A stretch of DNA of 64,000 bases from Cordia subcordata (taxonomy: Eukaryota > Streptophyta > Magnoliopsida > Boraginales > Cordiaceae). The notes beneath the pieces were generated by a model. It saw only the letters and a list, made by a program, of their open reading frames with translations, ran no database searches and was not told where the DNA came from. The stretch spans positions 3,082,501-3,146,500 of the forward strand of contig JAPTOF010000028.1 of NCBI GenBank assembly GCA_028554755.1. Direction: 5' to 3'. Below are positions 11,544 through 22,062 of this stretch, in pieces. Every line of letters begins with the position of its first letter. Position 1 is the first letter of the stretch. The translations under genes and the position numbers were made by a program.

Positions 11544-12770
11544 CTAAGAAAATTTTGGGTTGTCCCTCCAACCCAGATTGTACGTGTTCAAGTATGGATT
11601 ATACTCATGAGAATAACCTTGTGTGGCACACACTTGCTCTTTCATGAATTCAGGAAATTGAGATGCTAAAGGGCAAGCTATGGTCTCATGAGATGATTCG
11701 AAACACAATGCACAAACTTCAACAACTAATGGAGTGGAGGAAGAACCTATAGAACTAGTCTTATGACTTTGGGATGAAATAGATAAAGAAATGAATTGAT
11801 CTAGCTTATTCGTCAAAGCCTCAACCTTAGTGGGTAAATCTAAAGAAACTCCAACCTCACTAACACTTCTCTTGTTGCCTTCCCGACTAGACCTTTCCAT
11901 GGCAAAATTTTGAAAAGAATTTTCGGCCATCATTTCTATTTTCTCCCATGCCTCGGTCGGTCTCAAAAGATAGAAGCCACCACCGGAGGCGGCATTGGCC
12001 ATCATCCAATTTTGTTCATTTAAGCCTCGAAAGAAGTATTGCATTAGGTCATGATTGCCGTACCCGTGGTGTGGACATTGTCTAAGAAGATCCTTGAACC
12101 CCTCCCAAGCCTCATGAAAATATTCTAGGTCATATTGGGAGAAAGTCATAATGGCGGTCCTAAGGTCGGCCGTCTTGGCCATGGGATAAAATTTTTGAAA
12201 GAACTTAGATTGAAGCTCAGCCCATGTAGTAATGCAACCATTAGGTAAGGAATGCAACCAAGTCCTAGCCTTGTCTTTAAGAGAGAAAGGAAACAATCTT
12301 AGATGTATGACCTCTTGGGAGACATTGGGGACATGGAGAGTGGAACTCGTCTCAACAAAATCACTGATATGATCTAGAGGACTCTCATTGCTTATCCCGT
12401 AGAAGGAGGGAAGCATGGGCAACATATTAGGCTTAATCTCGAAGTTCGTCTCCCCCAAACCCGGAATTTGAATAGTCAAATTAGGCTCAAAGGCTTCGGG
12501 GAGAAAGAATTGCCTAAGAGTGGGTTCCTCATCTATGGGTGGATCCGGTCTATGGGGCTCTCGTCTAAAATGATCTTGGGCTTGATGCCTAAGGTGATCA
12601 TGAGGTGGAATAGGATTCATTGGGGGATTTGGAGGATTAGGAGGATGGTTGGGGTCGGCCATCTCCTCGAGAAGATCTCCTAAATTCCTAAAATGTCTAG
12701 CAATTTTATCGGGTTCTGGATTAAGAGGAACTAGGGAATTTCTAAGGGATCTCCTACCAAGCATGCACAA
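11544..12770 (-). pseudogene. Element A gag (capsid region)
   Basis: A 408-codon open frame on the minus strand, the longest intact retroelement frame here. The N-terminus (RRSLRNSLVPLNPEP) leads to a proline-rich linker (NHPPNPPNPPMNPIPPHDH), then the retrotransposon gag domain with IHLRLFPFSLKDKARTWL, ITTWAELQSKFFQKFYP and EAWEGFKDLLRQCPHHG. A short Cys-containing region near the end (VCALCFESSHETIACPLA) resembles a degenerate zinc knuckle. It stops at a TAG (11541-11543) where element D has TGG, so the product is truncated before the protease. The start is the first Met in frame after the leader (12770). Marked as pseudogene because the gag-pol unit is broken. Confidence 0.88.
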
Positions 12771-13021
12771 ATTATCCTAACTTCGGTCACTTCAACCCCC
12801 GAAAACTTCAATATTCCTAAAACTACAGCAAATAAACCACAATCCTAGAAAGTCTACTAAAACTAAAGACAAAAGTTAAAATAGATAAACAAAATTTAGA
12901 GCAAGATAATATGAACAATAAACAAGTTAAGCAAAAACTAAACAAACTATAAAGGAAAAGCAAGAAAAACAAATAAAGCAACTACCAAAACACACAAGCA
13001 AAGAATGCAAATCACCGTGCC

Positions 13022-13039
13022 TCCCCAGCAACGGCACCA
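13022..13039 (-). promoter_or_regulatory. Element A primer-binding site (tRNA-Asp)
   Basis: Minus strand TGGTGCCGTTGCTGGGGA, 6 nt inside the 5' LTR. It matches the complement of the plant tRNA-Asp 3' end (TGGCGCCGTTGCCGGGGA) except for two C-to-T changes. Athila-type elements use this primer. Confidence 0.9.
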
Positions 13040-13045
13040 AGAACT

Positions 13046-16000
13046 TGATATACGTCTTTGAGTACAAGCTCTAAAGACCCGCAAGCGCATTGATCGATGC
13101 AGTGTAGTACGTGCGAGAACGGGTGTCAAACCACAGGAAGGCTATGTTGTAAGATGGATTCTACGTGTGTGTTCTAAAATGTACCTAAAAATAAGAAATC
13201 TAAACTATCTATTTTTTGGGATTTTGGATATTTGGTGATCGGGAGCTCTAACTAAAATGAATTAAATTAAATTAAGGGGATGGAAAGTGGGAAACAAATT
13301 AATCTAGAAGGACTAACAAATGGAAAGGGGTTAGGGTGACTTCAACTTATGAATGGGTGATTCTATACTCAAATGCTATGGGATTAAAGAATGATGGCTT
13401 GTTTTAGTGGTTGCTCTTAACTAGGTTGCTAAATTAGTGTCTTAATTTCCCCCTAAGACTCGGTGCGGGTCTGTCCCTAGGCGGCGCCTCCTAGAGCTAC
13501 GACGTGGTCCTTATGACCTAAGGCCTTAAGAGTGACTAACTAGCTTTCTAGGTGACTTAGAATGAACCTACCCTTGTACTTAAATCATTGGTTGGATTTA
13601 AAGCCAAGACCTAGAGTCGCTAAAGTTGACTAATCCTATTCCAAAACCTATTGGCTGGATTTAAAGCCAAAGGAAACTTGGCCTAGGCTAGCCTTAAATT
13701 ATGATTCGTCATTCTAAGGTCACAATAGCAGGATTTAACCTATTAACGCATTCATACATGTTCTAAGCCAAGGTGTTCGCGAATAAAGGGGCCTATTCGA
13801 CTACCAAACATCGTCATGCTCGGATTACACCATTAGAAGCACTTAACAACCAACATGTATGCATTATTGAAGTCATATTCACTACTAGGCATGCAAATAT
13901 ACACATAGACATGGATATAGGCATTACCCACTGATATCGCTATTTGAGCACAAACCTAAATAGCCTGCAAGTGCACGGGACGTGTGTAATACAGTGTGTG
14001 CCAGTGCAGGGTCGAATCCACACGGAGGCTACCTTAGTTTAGTCTCTATGTGCTCGGGTGCTTTAAACTAGCTACGTGCGTGTGTGTACTTACTTTGGGA
14101 TGGAAGGGAGCTCGGAAAAAGGAAAATAAAAACTAATCTATGGAGGAACTTAAAGGAGCCAAACTAAGGAAGGAATCACTAATAAAGAAGAAGGGGACCT
14201 AGGGCGATTGCATTGCAACAAGACTTGGGCTATGATAACAGATGATGTCTATCTGAGGCTCGGGACTTCTATTGCCGTTGTGTTGATCAGGGGCTCTCTT
14301 AACCAATACTAGTGGTTCAACCCGTTAGCTGGATTTAAAGCTAAGGGCCAATCCCTCCTAGCCTATGCAATCCGTGCTTAGAACTTATCCTCTTGGCTGG
14401 ATTTAAAGCCAAGGACTAGCACCTAAACACTACATGACATTAAGGCTCGATTAACCAACACTAACGTGGGTGAGGGATACTCTAGTCTAGGTTAACTTAT
14501 CTGCTTGGCTGGATTTAAAGCCAAGGACTAGCACCTAAACTCAACTAAGCATAGCATGTAACCTATTAGCTGGATTTAAAGCTAAAGCCTACTCTACTAA
14601 GCAAAGCCATGAGATTAAGCACAATCACATCACCCATATAAGTAGATAAGAGCATTTGAAGCACAAATAACACATGCATATTCACTTAGGCGTTTTAACA
14701 AACACATAGACATGTTTGATTTCCAATACATAGACATATTGAATCATGCCATAAATTTATGTAAATAAACATGTATTAAGAGCCAAAGATCTACACAAAT
14801 CCATTATTCAAAGCCCTAATATAATATACAACAACAATCAACCCTAAATCTAGCCTAATCTAACAACATATTTACAAGAAATAGAGAAAGAACAAGAAGA
14901 ACTTCCCTAAATTCTTGCTTCCAAATCCGTACAAATCCTTCAAATATTTGTTTAATGCTTCAATCCTAGCTTGGTGTGGGGTTTAGATGGTGGTTTTGGG
15001 TGTTTTGTGAAGTGGGTAAAGGGTCAGGGTTTATTAGGATTTAAGAAATAAAGTTCCTCCCTTGAAAATAAGCAGAAACGAGCTTTTTTATGGATTTCTT
15101 CAGCGCACAGCCGGTCGACCGGCTCCTCTTTCTTACTCGACCGGCTTAAATCATAATGCTCTCTGGAATGGCCGGTCGATCGGCTTCTTGAGGAACTCGA
15201 CCGGCTTCAAATCTTTTATTCTCTGGAGCGACCGGTCGACCGTCTAGGCCATTTCTTCTTTATTTCTTTTCTTCTGGTCGTCATTCGTTAGCTCATTTCT
15301 TCCTCGCATAAGCTTAAACCCTTCCAAAACACGGAATATAACACTTAGTATAGTATTTATGCACCTAAATACATTATGTACAAATATTAACAAATATGCA
15401 TAAACTTTGTACTAAGTGCACTCAATTATACTCTAAACACCTTTAAATGTGCATGTAAAAACTAGATGCAAACACGCACAAATGACACACATCACCCACT
15501 TCATAACATCCACATATAAACACATAGACATGATTATAGCATGGATTAGATGTGTTTAGTAATAAATAGATTTCAATTTATACACATGTTACTCATTTAG
15601 GCATTTAATCAAACACTTAGACATAAATGAGAAAATAACCTTTTGAACAAGAAAATCAAACATGTGTATATAATCATCCATTTAATCCCATATCATAAGA
15701 GTATATAGCTAACCCGTTACATAAGTAAAATCACCCTACTCATGTCTACTCAATCATAATAAAAGATAGAATGAAAGGAGCTTATGAAGCTTCTCTTTCA
15801 TCCTAGCTAATCTTGTACAAAGCTCTTGAGCAAACTTGAATCCAAATGTTGAAACCCTCTAAATTCTCTTGCTGCAAAGTGATGAAATGTGTGAGAGAGT
15901 GTGTGTGTTGTAGGTGAAGACTAGGGTTAAGTGTGTGTGTGTGTGTGTGTGTGATGGGTGTAAAAATCCTCTCTAAAAAATTGTCCAAAAAGCTCTCCAA

Positions 16001-16311
16001 AAAGATCCCCTTTTAGTCTAAAAATCGGGCTTTTATATCGACTTTTCACGAATTGCCGGTCGACCTAGCTGATCGACCGGCTTTTTGGTGATGCTCTCTG
16101 GAGTGGCCGGTCGACCTAGCTGGTTGACCGGCTTTGGAGGGGTGGCCGTCCGACTATTTTTGGCACCTCTATGGAGTGGCCGGTCGACTTTTGTTTACGC
16201 TTAAGCCTATTCTTATAAAAAATACTACACCAATGCATCTTCTTGAGCACTTAATACTTCTTAAACATAAGTAAATTACAATGCAAACACACACAAAAAT
16301 ACAACACATCA
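13046..16311 (-). repeat. Element A 5' LTR, interrupted by solo LTR B
   Basis: The LTR proper is 13046-13931 plus 15495(TSD)-16311, about 1.7 kb. It begins TGATGTGTTGT at 16311 and ends TATATCA at 13046. Compared with the 3' LTR it lacks about 211 bp at a junction near 16191, inside the palindrome-rich part upstream of the TATA box. Similarity is lower in the part nearest the primer-binding site than elsewhere. Solo LTR B occupies 13932-15494. Confidence 0.92.
13932..15494 (-). mobile_element. Solo LTR B inserted in the 5' LTR of element A
   Basis: 1563 bp with TG...CA ends: minus strand starts TGATGTGTGTCATTT and ends GCGATATCA. The duplication CCCAC lies at 13927-13931 and 15495-15499. No primer-binding site, coding region or second LTR is present, so it is a solo LTR left by recombination between the two LTRs of an element. 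It has four TTGGCT/AGCCAA-type hairpins (14325-14344, 14393-14412, 14505-14524, 14566-14585). A palindrome cluster at 15109-15243 includes a perfect 16-bp AGCCGGTCGACCGGCT (15109-15124) upstream of a TATA-like CATAAAAAAG on the minus strand. Its sequence differs from the LTRs of A and D. Confidence 0.92.
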
Positions 16312-16727
16312 TGACACAATGTCAACTTAAGCACAAGCTATCCTCTTTGTTTATATGTGAATAAGGCTTTTATAAACCATTGCATTTGTATATTCTCTCT
16401 CCTCGTCTTTGAGGCTTTGTGCATGCTAGGGAGGCCATGTTAAGTTAAGGGGGCATGAAATATTAACCTCCTGTGTGCATGAGTAAGAATCCTAGGCTTG
16501 TGGCGGTTTGACTACTTGGAACGTTCCCATAAGGTTTAAGGCCCCTTATGAGTAGAGGGAGGATCTGAAGAGACTTGGGAATCTCTCCACAATAGGAATG
16601 TCTCCATGCTTCTTAGACTAACCTTGATAGCGAGTCAATCCCTTAGGCAATCCTTTGCATTGGCTTTAGAAATAAACTTAAGAATGGACTTGCATGGGAC
16701 AAGTAAGGAGAAGGTTTGAGGGGGTGT
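16312..16727 (+). other. Element G 3' noncoding region (second part) and polypurine tract
   Basis: This continues the noncoding region broken at 3706. It starts with the right copy of the TGACA duplication and aligns with 57256-57687 of element D. It ends in AAGGTTTGAGGGGGTGT (16711-16727), a polypurine tract abutting the LTR. The hairpin before it is degraded (TTGCATGGGACAAGTAAG). Confidence 0.85.
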
Positions 16728-18490
16728 TAATGTGTTGTGTATTTGTGTGAGTGTTTGCATTGCTATTTGCCTATGTTTAAAAGGTGTTTTGATCTTTAAG
16801 AGATGCATTAGTGTAATACATATATAGAGTTAGGCTAAAGCATAAGCAAATGTACATAATTGAGTTTCTAAGTCAAATGCGACACTAAATGCTTAATATT
16901 ATGCCTTAGGTGAGCTATAGGGTAAAAACATAACTTGAACGAGGATGAATGATGAAGATAGAAAAGGTACGAGTCATGGGACAAAGGCAGAAAGTAAGAA
17001 AGAAGAAGATTGAAGGTCAAATGAGGGAACCGGTCGACCGGCCACCCCAAAGAAGAGCTTATTTTTGCCAGTCGAGTCCCCTAGAGAGCTAGTCGACCGG
17101 TCATTCTAGGAAGCACCATGATTGGAGCCGATCAAGCTAAAGATGAGTAGATGGTCGACTAGCTAGGTCAATCGACAATGCACAGTAGTTTTTATAAAAG
17201 CTCGATTTTTCAACACTTTAAGGGGATTTTTTTAGACCCTTCTCACACACCCATCACACACAAAACCTTAACTTCACCCACCTCTAACACACACACACAC
17301 ACTTTTCACCTAGATTCAAGCTTATTTTAAGGGTTTTAAACACTTGGGTTGAAGTTTACTCAAAGACTTTGTACAAGAATTGCTAGGATGGGAGGAGAGC
17401 TTTCTATTCTCTATTGCATCCTATTTTATCTTACGTTTGAGTAGATTTGTTTAGGGTGATTATACTCGTGTACTGGGTTGATTCGATACTCTTATATTAT
17501 GAGATTTGATGGCATATATATATATATATATATATATGCTATGGTTTTCTTGTTTCAATGGCTATTGTTCAATACAGGTCTAGGTGTTTGATAATATGCA
17601 TATGAGAGTTACATATTTATAAATTGAAGACTATTTGCTACTAAACACCTCTAATCCATTCTATGATCATGTCTAGGTATTTATGTGTGGATTTTGTAAA
17701 GTGGGTAATGGTTTTATTCATGTTTATGTGTATGTTTGGATGCCTAGTAGTGAATATGACCTCAATATTGCATAAATGTTAGCTCTAAAGTGCTTTTAAT
17801 AGTGTAATCCGAGCATGACGGTGTTGGGTAGTCAAATAAGTCCCTTTATTCACAAAAACCTTGGCCTAGAACATGTATGAATGCACTAATAAGACAAATC
17901 CCACTATAGTGACCCTAGAATGATGAGGCATAATTTGAGGCTAGTCTAAATCGAGTCTCTTTTGGCTTTAAATCCTGCCAATAGGTTTTTGGATAGATTT
18001 AGTCGACTCTAACAACACTAGACTTTGGCTTTAAATCTAGCCAATGGAAGGTTCTAAGTTAGGTTCGTTCTGGGTCACTTAGGAAGCTAGTTAGTCAGTC
18101 TTAAGGCCCTAGGTCATAAAGACCACGTCATAGCTCTAGAAGGCGCCGTCTAGGGAAAGACCTACACCGACTCCTGGGGAGAAATTAGAACACTAATTAA
18201 GCAACCTAGTCAAAGAGAAATGGTTAATTAGCTAGGGAACAATCAAAGCCATAGATAGACACAAGTCAATGCAATAGCCCGTGCCTAGTTGCAACATAAT
18301 CACTCTTGGTCCTCTTTTACCTTGTTAGGTTTCTTTTCCTTAACTTGGCACCCATAGTTTCTCCATAGCTTAAGTTTTATTTTCGTCTTTCCCAACTCTC
18401 TTCCATCCTAAAGAAAGGACACATACGCACGTAGCTAGTTTTAGGCACTTGAGCACACAGAGACCGAGCTAAGAAGCCTCCTTGTGGAGA
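16728..18490 (+). repeat. Element G 3' LTR, 3'-truncated
   Basis: It begins TAATGTGTTGTG, the usual TG changed to TA, directly after the polypurine tract. A palindrome cluster (ACCGGTCGACCGGCC at about 17029) spans 17025-17165, and a TATAAAAG box follows at 17193-17200. Hairpin remnants lie near 17970 and 18013, and the GC-rich block at about 18110-18185. Similarity to other LTRs stops around 18490, before any terminal CA, so the last part is lost. Its final segment (about 18380-18490) is closer to solo LTR B than to A or D. Confidence 0.8.
17514..17537. repeat. (AT)12 microsatellite
   Basis: A perfect AT dinucleotide run in the transcribed part of the element G LTR, at a place where related LTRs have only short ATATATAC segments. 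Confidence 0.95.
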
Positions 18491-18980
18491 AGGATACCTA
18501 CATTTACACATGCTATACCACGAACACTTCGTACGCTCGTTGGTTAAGGCTTGTTTGTTATTTGAGATTAATTTCCCACATAGTTGGTCACAAACATGTA
18601 CTCTGCAGAAAAACTTATAACATATACTAGTTTTCGGGCATTCAAAGGAACAATTCATCTTTATTTTGGTTCACCATGTCCCTGAATTTGGAGTCTCTTG
18701 TTTATAGACGTAGCTGTTGTATCCTAGAAAGCTATTCATTACTAACCTTGAGCACCAAAAATAAGTTTCAAGAACACTGAACCAAGTTCAGGGCTCGACT
18801 AATTTCTTTGCATTTTTGTGTCTTCTCTACAAGTATTGTAATGTTCAATTATTGCATTTAATTTCCAATTTTTTATTAGAAGCTTTTATTACAAATTTTA
18901 TAAACCGGTGCTCATACGCCCAACAATGACAACTAGGATAGACATTGTTGTACACATTTCTTCCAAAATTGAATAATAAT
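18491..18980. other. Unassigned sequence between element G and the ACX2 gene
   Basis: No retrotransposon motif, RNA gene or conserved open frame was recognised here. A short minus-strand open frame at 18377-18658 starts here and runs into LTR sequence, so it is not considered coding. The stretch may be host intergenic DNA or an unrecognised repeat. Confidence 0.4.
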
Positions 18981-19090
18981 GGTCTGTTTGGTATAATGGA
19001 ATGGCTTAGAAAGGAATGGTCATTCAAGGTAGAGAAGAATTCAAAGCAGAATGGTCATGGAATACTTTTTTTATATATATATTTGGTTAA

Positions 19091-19136
<46 letters not shown>

Positions 19137-19767
19137 CTAGACTATCTTATTTGATATATTTGGTAAAATTATTTTAAGACAATTAGAATAGAATAAAAAT
19201 TAATCTAATTAACCAAAATACACTTGTTCTTTAATCTAGCATAAATTTAAACTTATACATAACATTTGTTTTTATACAATATTAACTTAAAATACTATGT
19301 CTTTTGATCAACGATAAAACATAACATTATTTGTTCAATCATTTTTTATTTTTATCACCGTATTTCAATTTATTTACTTTTCTAACATAATTGAGAGAAA
19401 AGTTAATCATCCAACAAAACTACACCCATTTTTTGGGAAAAAAAAAGTTAAAAATGAAAAAAAAATTAATTTTTATTTTTGCTTTTTTAATTTTTTATTT
19501 TTTGTTTGTTTAATAACAATTGAATATTTAAACTGAGAATACTAAATTATTTTTTGGTTTTATTTTATTTTCTATGATTCCAACTTAAGTTGGAATACTC
19601 ATTCCTTGAATTTGGCAGAGGAATGGGTTTTCCTACTTTTTCCTGGAAAAGCCGTTCCATGGAAATGGATTTTTCGACTTTAATTAGTTTCACCAAACAA
19701 AAGAAAGAAAATGAGAAACTAAAATGACGATTCCATTTCAGACTATTCTTGCATACCAAATGTAACC
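18981..19767. mobile_element. Candidate non-autonomous DNA transposon (MITE-like)
   Basis: The left end GGTCTGTTTGGTATAATGG and the reverse complement of the right end (GGTTACATTTGGTATGCAAG) align over roughly 48 bp with about 70 percent identity, forming imperfect terminal inverted repeats. The roughly 790-bp interior is AT-rich, has GGAATGG/CCATTCC sub-repeats and no coding capacity, and contains a long (TA)n run. The ends resemble plant MITEs starting GGYCTGTTTGG. No convincing target-site duplication was found, so the superfamily is left open. Confidence 0.45.
19094..19135. repeat. (TA)21 microsatellite
   Basis: An uninterrupted TA dinucleotide run inside the candidate MITE. Its length is likely to be polymorphic. 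Confidence 0.97.
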
Positions 19768-22032
19768 TTATTTCCATGTAGTCTGCCACACAAAGTTCCA
19801 TTCAAAGAGTCACAACCACCACTCCCAACAATAATGGAGTGTGTTGGGCCAAATTATGACAAATTTAGGATTATGTAAACATTAAAAACAATATTACCTT
19901 TCTATTCCATACATCGGATAACATGTTTGTTATCCCATTATAAATGCTAGAATCCGACAACCTGAGTGTACTGTGAATAAGCTTCTTCTGCAGCTTGCAT
20001 TCCTATAGGTGCCCGAGTAACGTAATCTAGAAGATCAAAAGCATCAACAAGCTCCCTTGCAATATTTCTGACTTGGAAACTCAGGTATTCTGTTAGCTTG
20101 TGACTTGCCTGCAAAAGTGAGAGACGTCACAGATTTCCCATACTTGATAACTTTTCGATGTTATCACTGAAGATATCAAACTAACAAAGTATACACCATA
20201 TGAAATCTTAAACTTTTTATAGATACTTGTAATAGTATGAGAATCTTGTTTCGAAAAGCTTCCAAGTTTAAATGTTCCTATTTGCCACATGCATAGCTCA
20301 ACAATCTCACTTCTACCTAACCAGATATGTTGGAGATTTTAAACTAATTAAGTATATACTATCGTGCCATTAGTGTTACTCCCAGGAATTGTAAATCATA
20401 AGCATGCAAAAAGTTGAATTGCTGGCAAAAGTACAATTAAAATGAAGAATTGAGAGTTTCCAGTCCTGATAAACTGCTAGACCAATTTGATTGTTGAGTG
20501 AAGTGGCTTACCTTAGCTTTTTTAGGAGCCACATAATCGACATTACGGTAGGTACCTATGTCATTCCAGATCCTATCCAGTGCATAGAGATCGCAGACAA
20601 GTTTGAGAGCAGCTCGAGAGTTTGCATCAGGGCAGCTGCATCCAAAAGCATGTCAGAAATCACAGAAAGAAAATTGAAAATAGTAAATGTTTAGTATATA
20701 AAATACCTTCGTACAGCTTCAATGAATTTTGCAAGAATCACAGATTCAATGTGGGACTCTGCAAGAGTTAGGAGATGATTCAAACATCTATTCCAAGCAC
20801 CAAGGCTCCCAAGAGTTTTTGAATGTTTCCTCAATCGAACTGCAACACTTTGAAGGAATCGTGATGTACGGTACTGCAACAAAGAAATATCACATAAATT
20901 ATAACATAAGAGGGGCGCCCCAGAATCATATAACAATGACACTCACCCTGAAGGCATCCAACTGAAAGTTAGGATTGCGTAGATGGTCTTCGCCTTCCCA
21001 CCTGGCTGTTACTGGGTTGGGCTGAGAGAGATAAGTCTTCATGGAGACTCTTAAGTAGTTCCACGTGACAGCAAGTGTTCCGCCTTTGAACTTCTCTTGG
21101 TACTGCTTCAAGAGGTAACCAGACACCTGGTATCGCAAAATGACATGTTTGTATATGTTCCATGTCAAGGACCAAGATCAAAATAGAGAGGTAGGTCAAT
21201 TACATAATTTTCCGAACCAAAAAGACCAAGATCAAAATGGACAGCTAGGTCAATTAGATCATTTTCCACAATGGATTGTGGCCCCATCATATTTTCAACC
21301 TAGGCAGGATGACTTTTGTTGTCACATTAATACAAGAAGACCATCTGATTTCTAGCATAGGAATGACTTTGGTCTATCCTTGCTGGATGTCCACCAAAAA
21401 TAGACCAAAGAGTGACCCTTGTGATATGTACTTGAAATCAAACTAATTCATGTCTTAAAGGCCTTGGAGAAACTTAGATAGAGATTTTGAGCAGCAGTGC
21501 TACAACCATTCACATGCCTTTTCCGTTAGCCATTCCTGTATTAAGACCATCACAGTTCCTGATGCTTGACTAGACTAGTTTTGTGTTTTATCAAGAAAAA
21601 CTATGCCACCTTCATATATAACATTATTTTTCAGAGACTTTTTGCACCCAAAGATGTATACAGAAATATTTCTTTCCAGACCTTACTGAAAAATAAAGCC
21701 TTCTTCATACCTGTTGCAGAAGCACAGTGTTGTCCCCTTCAAATGTTTGGAAAATGTCGTGATCATTTCTCAAACTACCAAACCGATTGACAGCAGCATA
21801 ACCATGGCCTCCATAAGCTTCTCTACAAATGCTCAATGACCTCGCAGTATACGAGGTAATATAGGCCTTAAGTCCTGCAGAAAGTGAATGGACATCTCCT
21901 ACCAGTTGTTCATCATGAGTTTTCTTCATCTCCGAATACTTCTCCACCAAATGTAGTGTGGCAAAATGGAATGCATAAGTTGAAGCTAACATTGGCATTA
22001 GCTTGTGCTGTTGAGATTGATAGTCAAGTATA

Positions 22033-22038
22033 GATTTC
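22033..22038 (-). other. ACX2: Two-nucleotide deletion (frameshift) in ACX2 exon 3
   Basis: Only a single A separates the GAA of PE and the TCT ATA CTT GAC codons of SILDYQSQQ, where the family has one full codon (Val or Ile). The downstream frame stays open for the rest of the exon (to 21711) and across the following splice sites, so the lesion is local and probably recent. Confidence 0.8.
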
Positions 22039-22059
22039 AGGCTGCTTAGGAGGACCAAA

Positions 22060-22062
22060 TTA
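22060..22062 (-). other. ACX2: Premature stop codon in ACX2 exon 3
   Basis: The minus-strand frame reads ...SLLRQ then TAA then [11 protein letters not shown]2 proteins have a second Gln here, so the simplest change is CAA to TAA. The codons on both sides are conserved, so this is not an unrecognised intron. Confidence 0.85.

Larger units (their letters stand above)
3707..16311 (-). mobile_element. Element A: full-length Athila-like Ty3/gypsy retrotransposon
   Basis: A complete structure on the minus strand: 5' LTR (13046-16311, interrupted by solo LTR B), a primer-binding site matching the 3' end of plant tRNA-Asp, gag, protease, reverse transcriptase, RNase H and integrase in Ty3/gypsy order, polypurine tract, and 3' LTR (3707-5615). 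Both ends read TG...CA. The 5-bp duplication TGACA lies at 3702-3706 and 16312-16316. The tRNA-Asp primer, long LTRs and gag type fit the Athila lineage, by inference. It inserted into the 3' noncoding region of element G. Coding regions have several stops, so it is not autonomous as read. Confidence 0.95.
1..18490 (+). mobile_element. Element G: decayed Ty3/gypsy (Athila-like) retrotransposon, split by element A
   Basis: A plus-strand element with reverse transcriptase, RNase H and integrase remnants (about 440-2768), a 3' noncoding region (2769-3706 and 16312-16727) and a 3' LTR beginning at 16728. Element A interrupts it at 3707-16311. Joining the sequence on either side of A restores continuity with the equivalent region of element D near 57256. 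Gag and protease are absent: sequence left of about 440 does not match its relatives, so the 5' part was deleted, replaced or lies elsewhere. The element has many stops and small deletions and cannot be autonomous. The left limit is uncertain. Confidence 0.85.

Noticed and set aside
15109..15243. Spaced palindromes resembling a CRISPR array
   Set aside because: Repeats are degenerate and irregularly spaced, spacers are conserved between LTR copies, and the DNA is plant nuclear.
18377..18658. 93-codon minus-strand open frame with many Cys residues
   Set aside because: It overlaps the truncated end of the element G LTR in antisense and has no counterpart in other LTR copies.
20491..21355. Plus-strand open frames opposite ACX2 exons 4-6
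   Set aside because: They are antisense shadows of conserved exons and cross intron boundaries without any coding resemblance.
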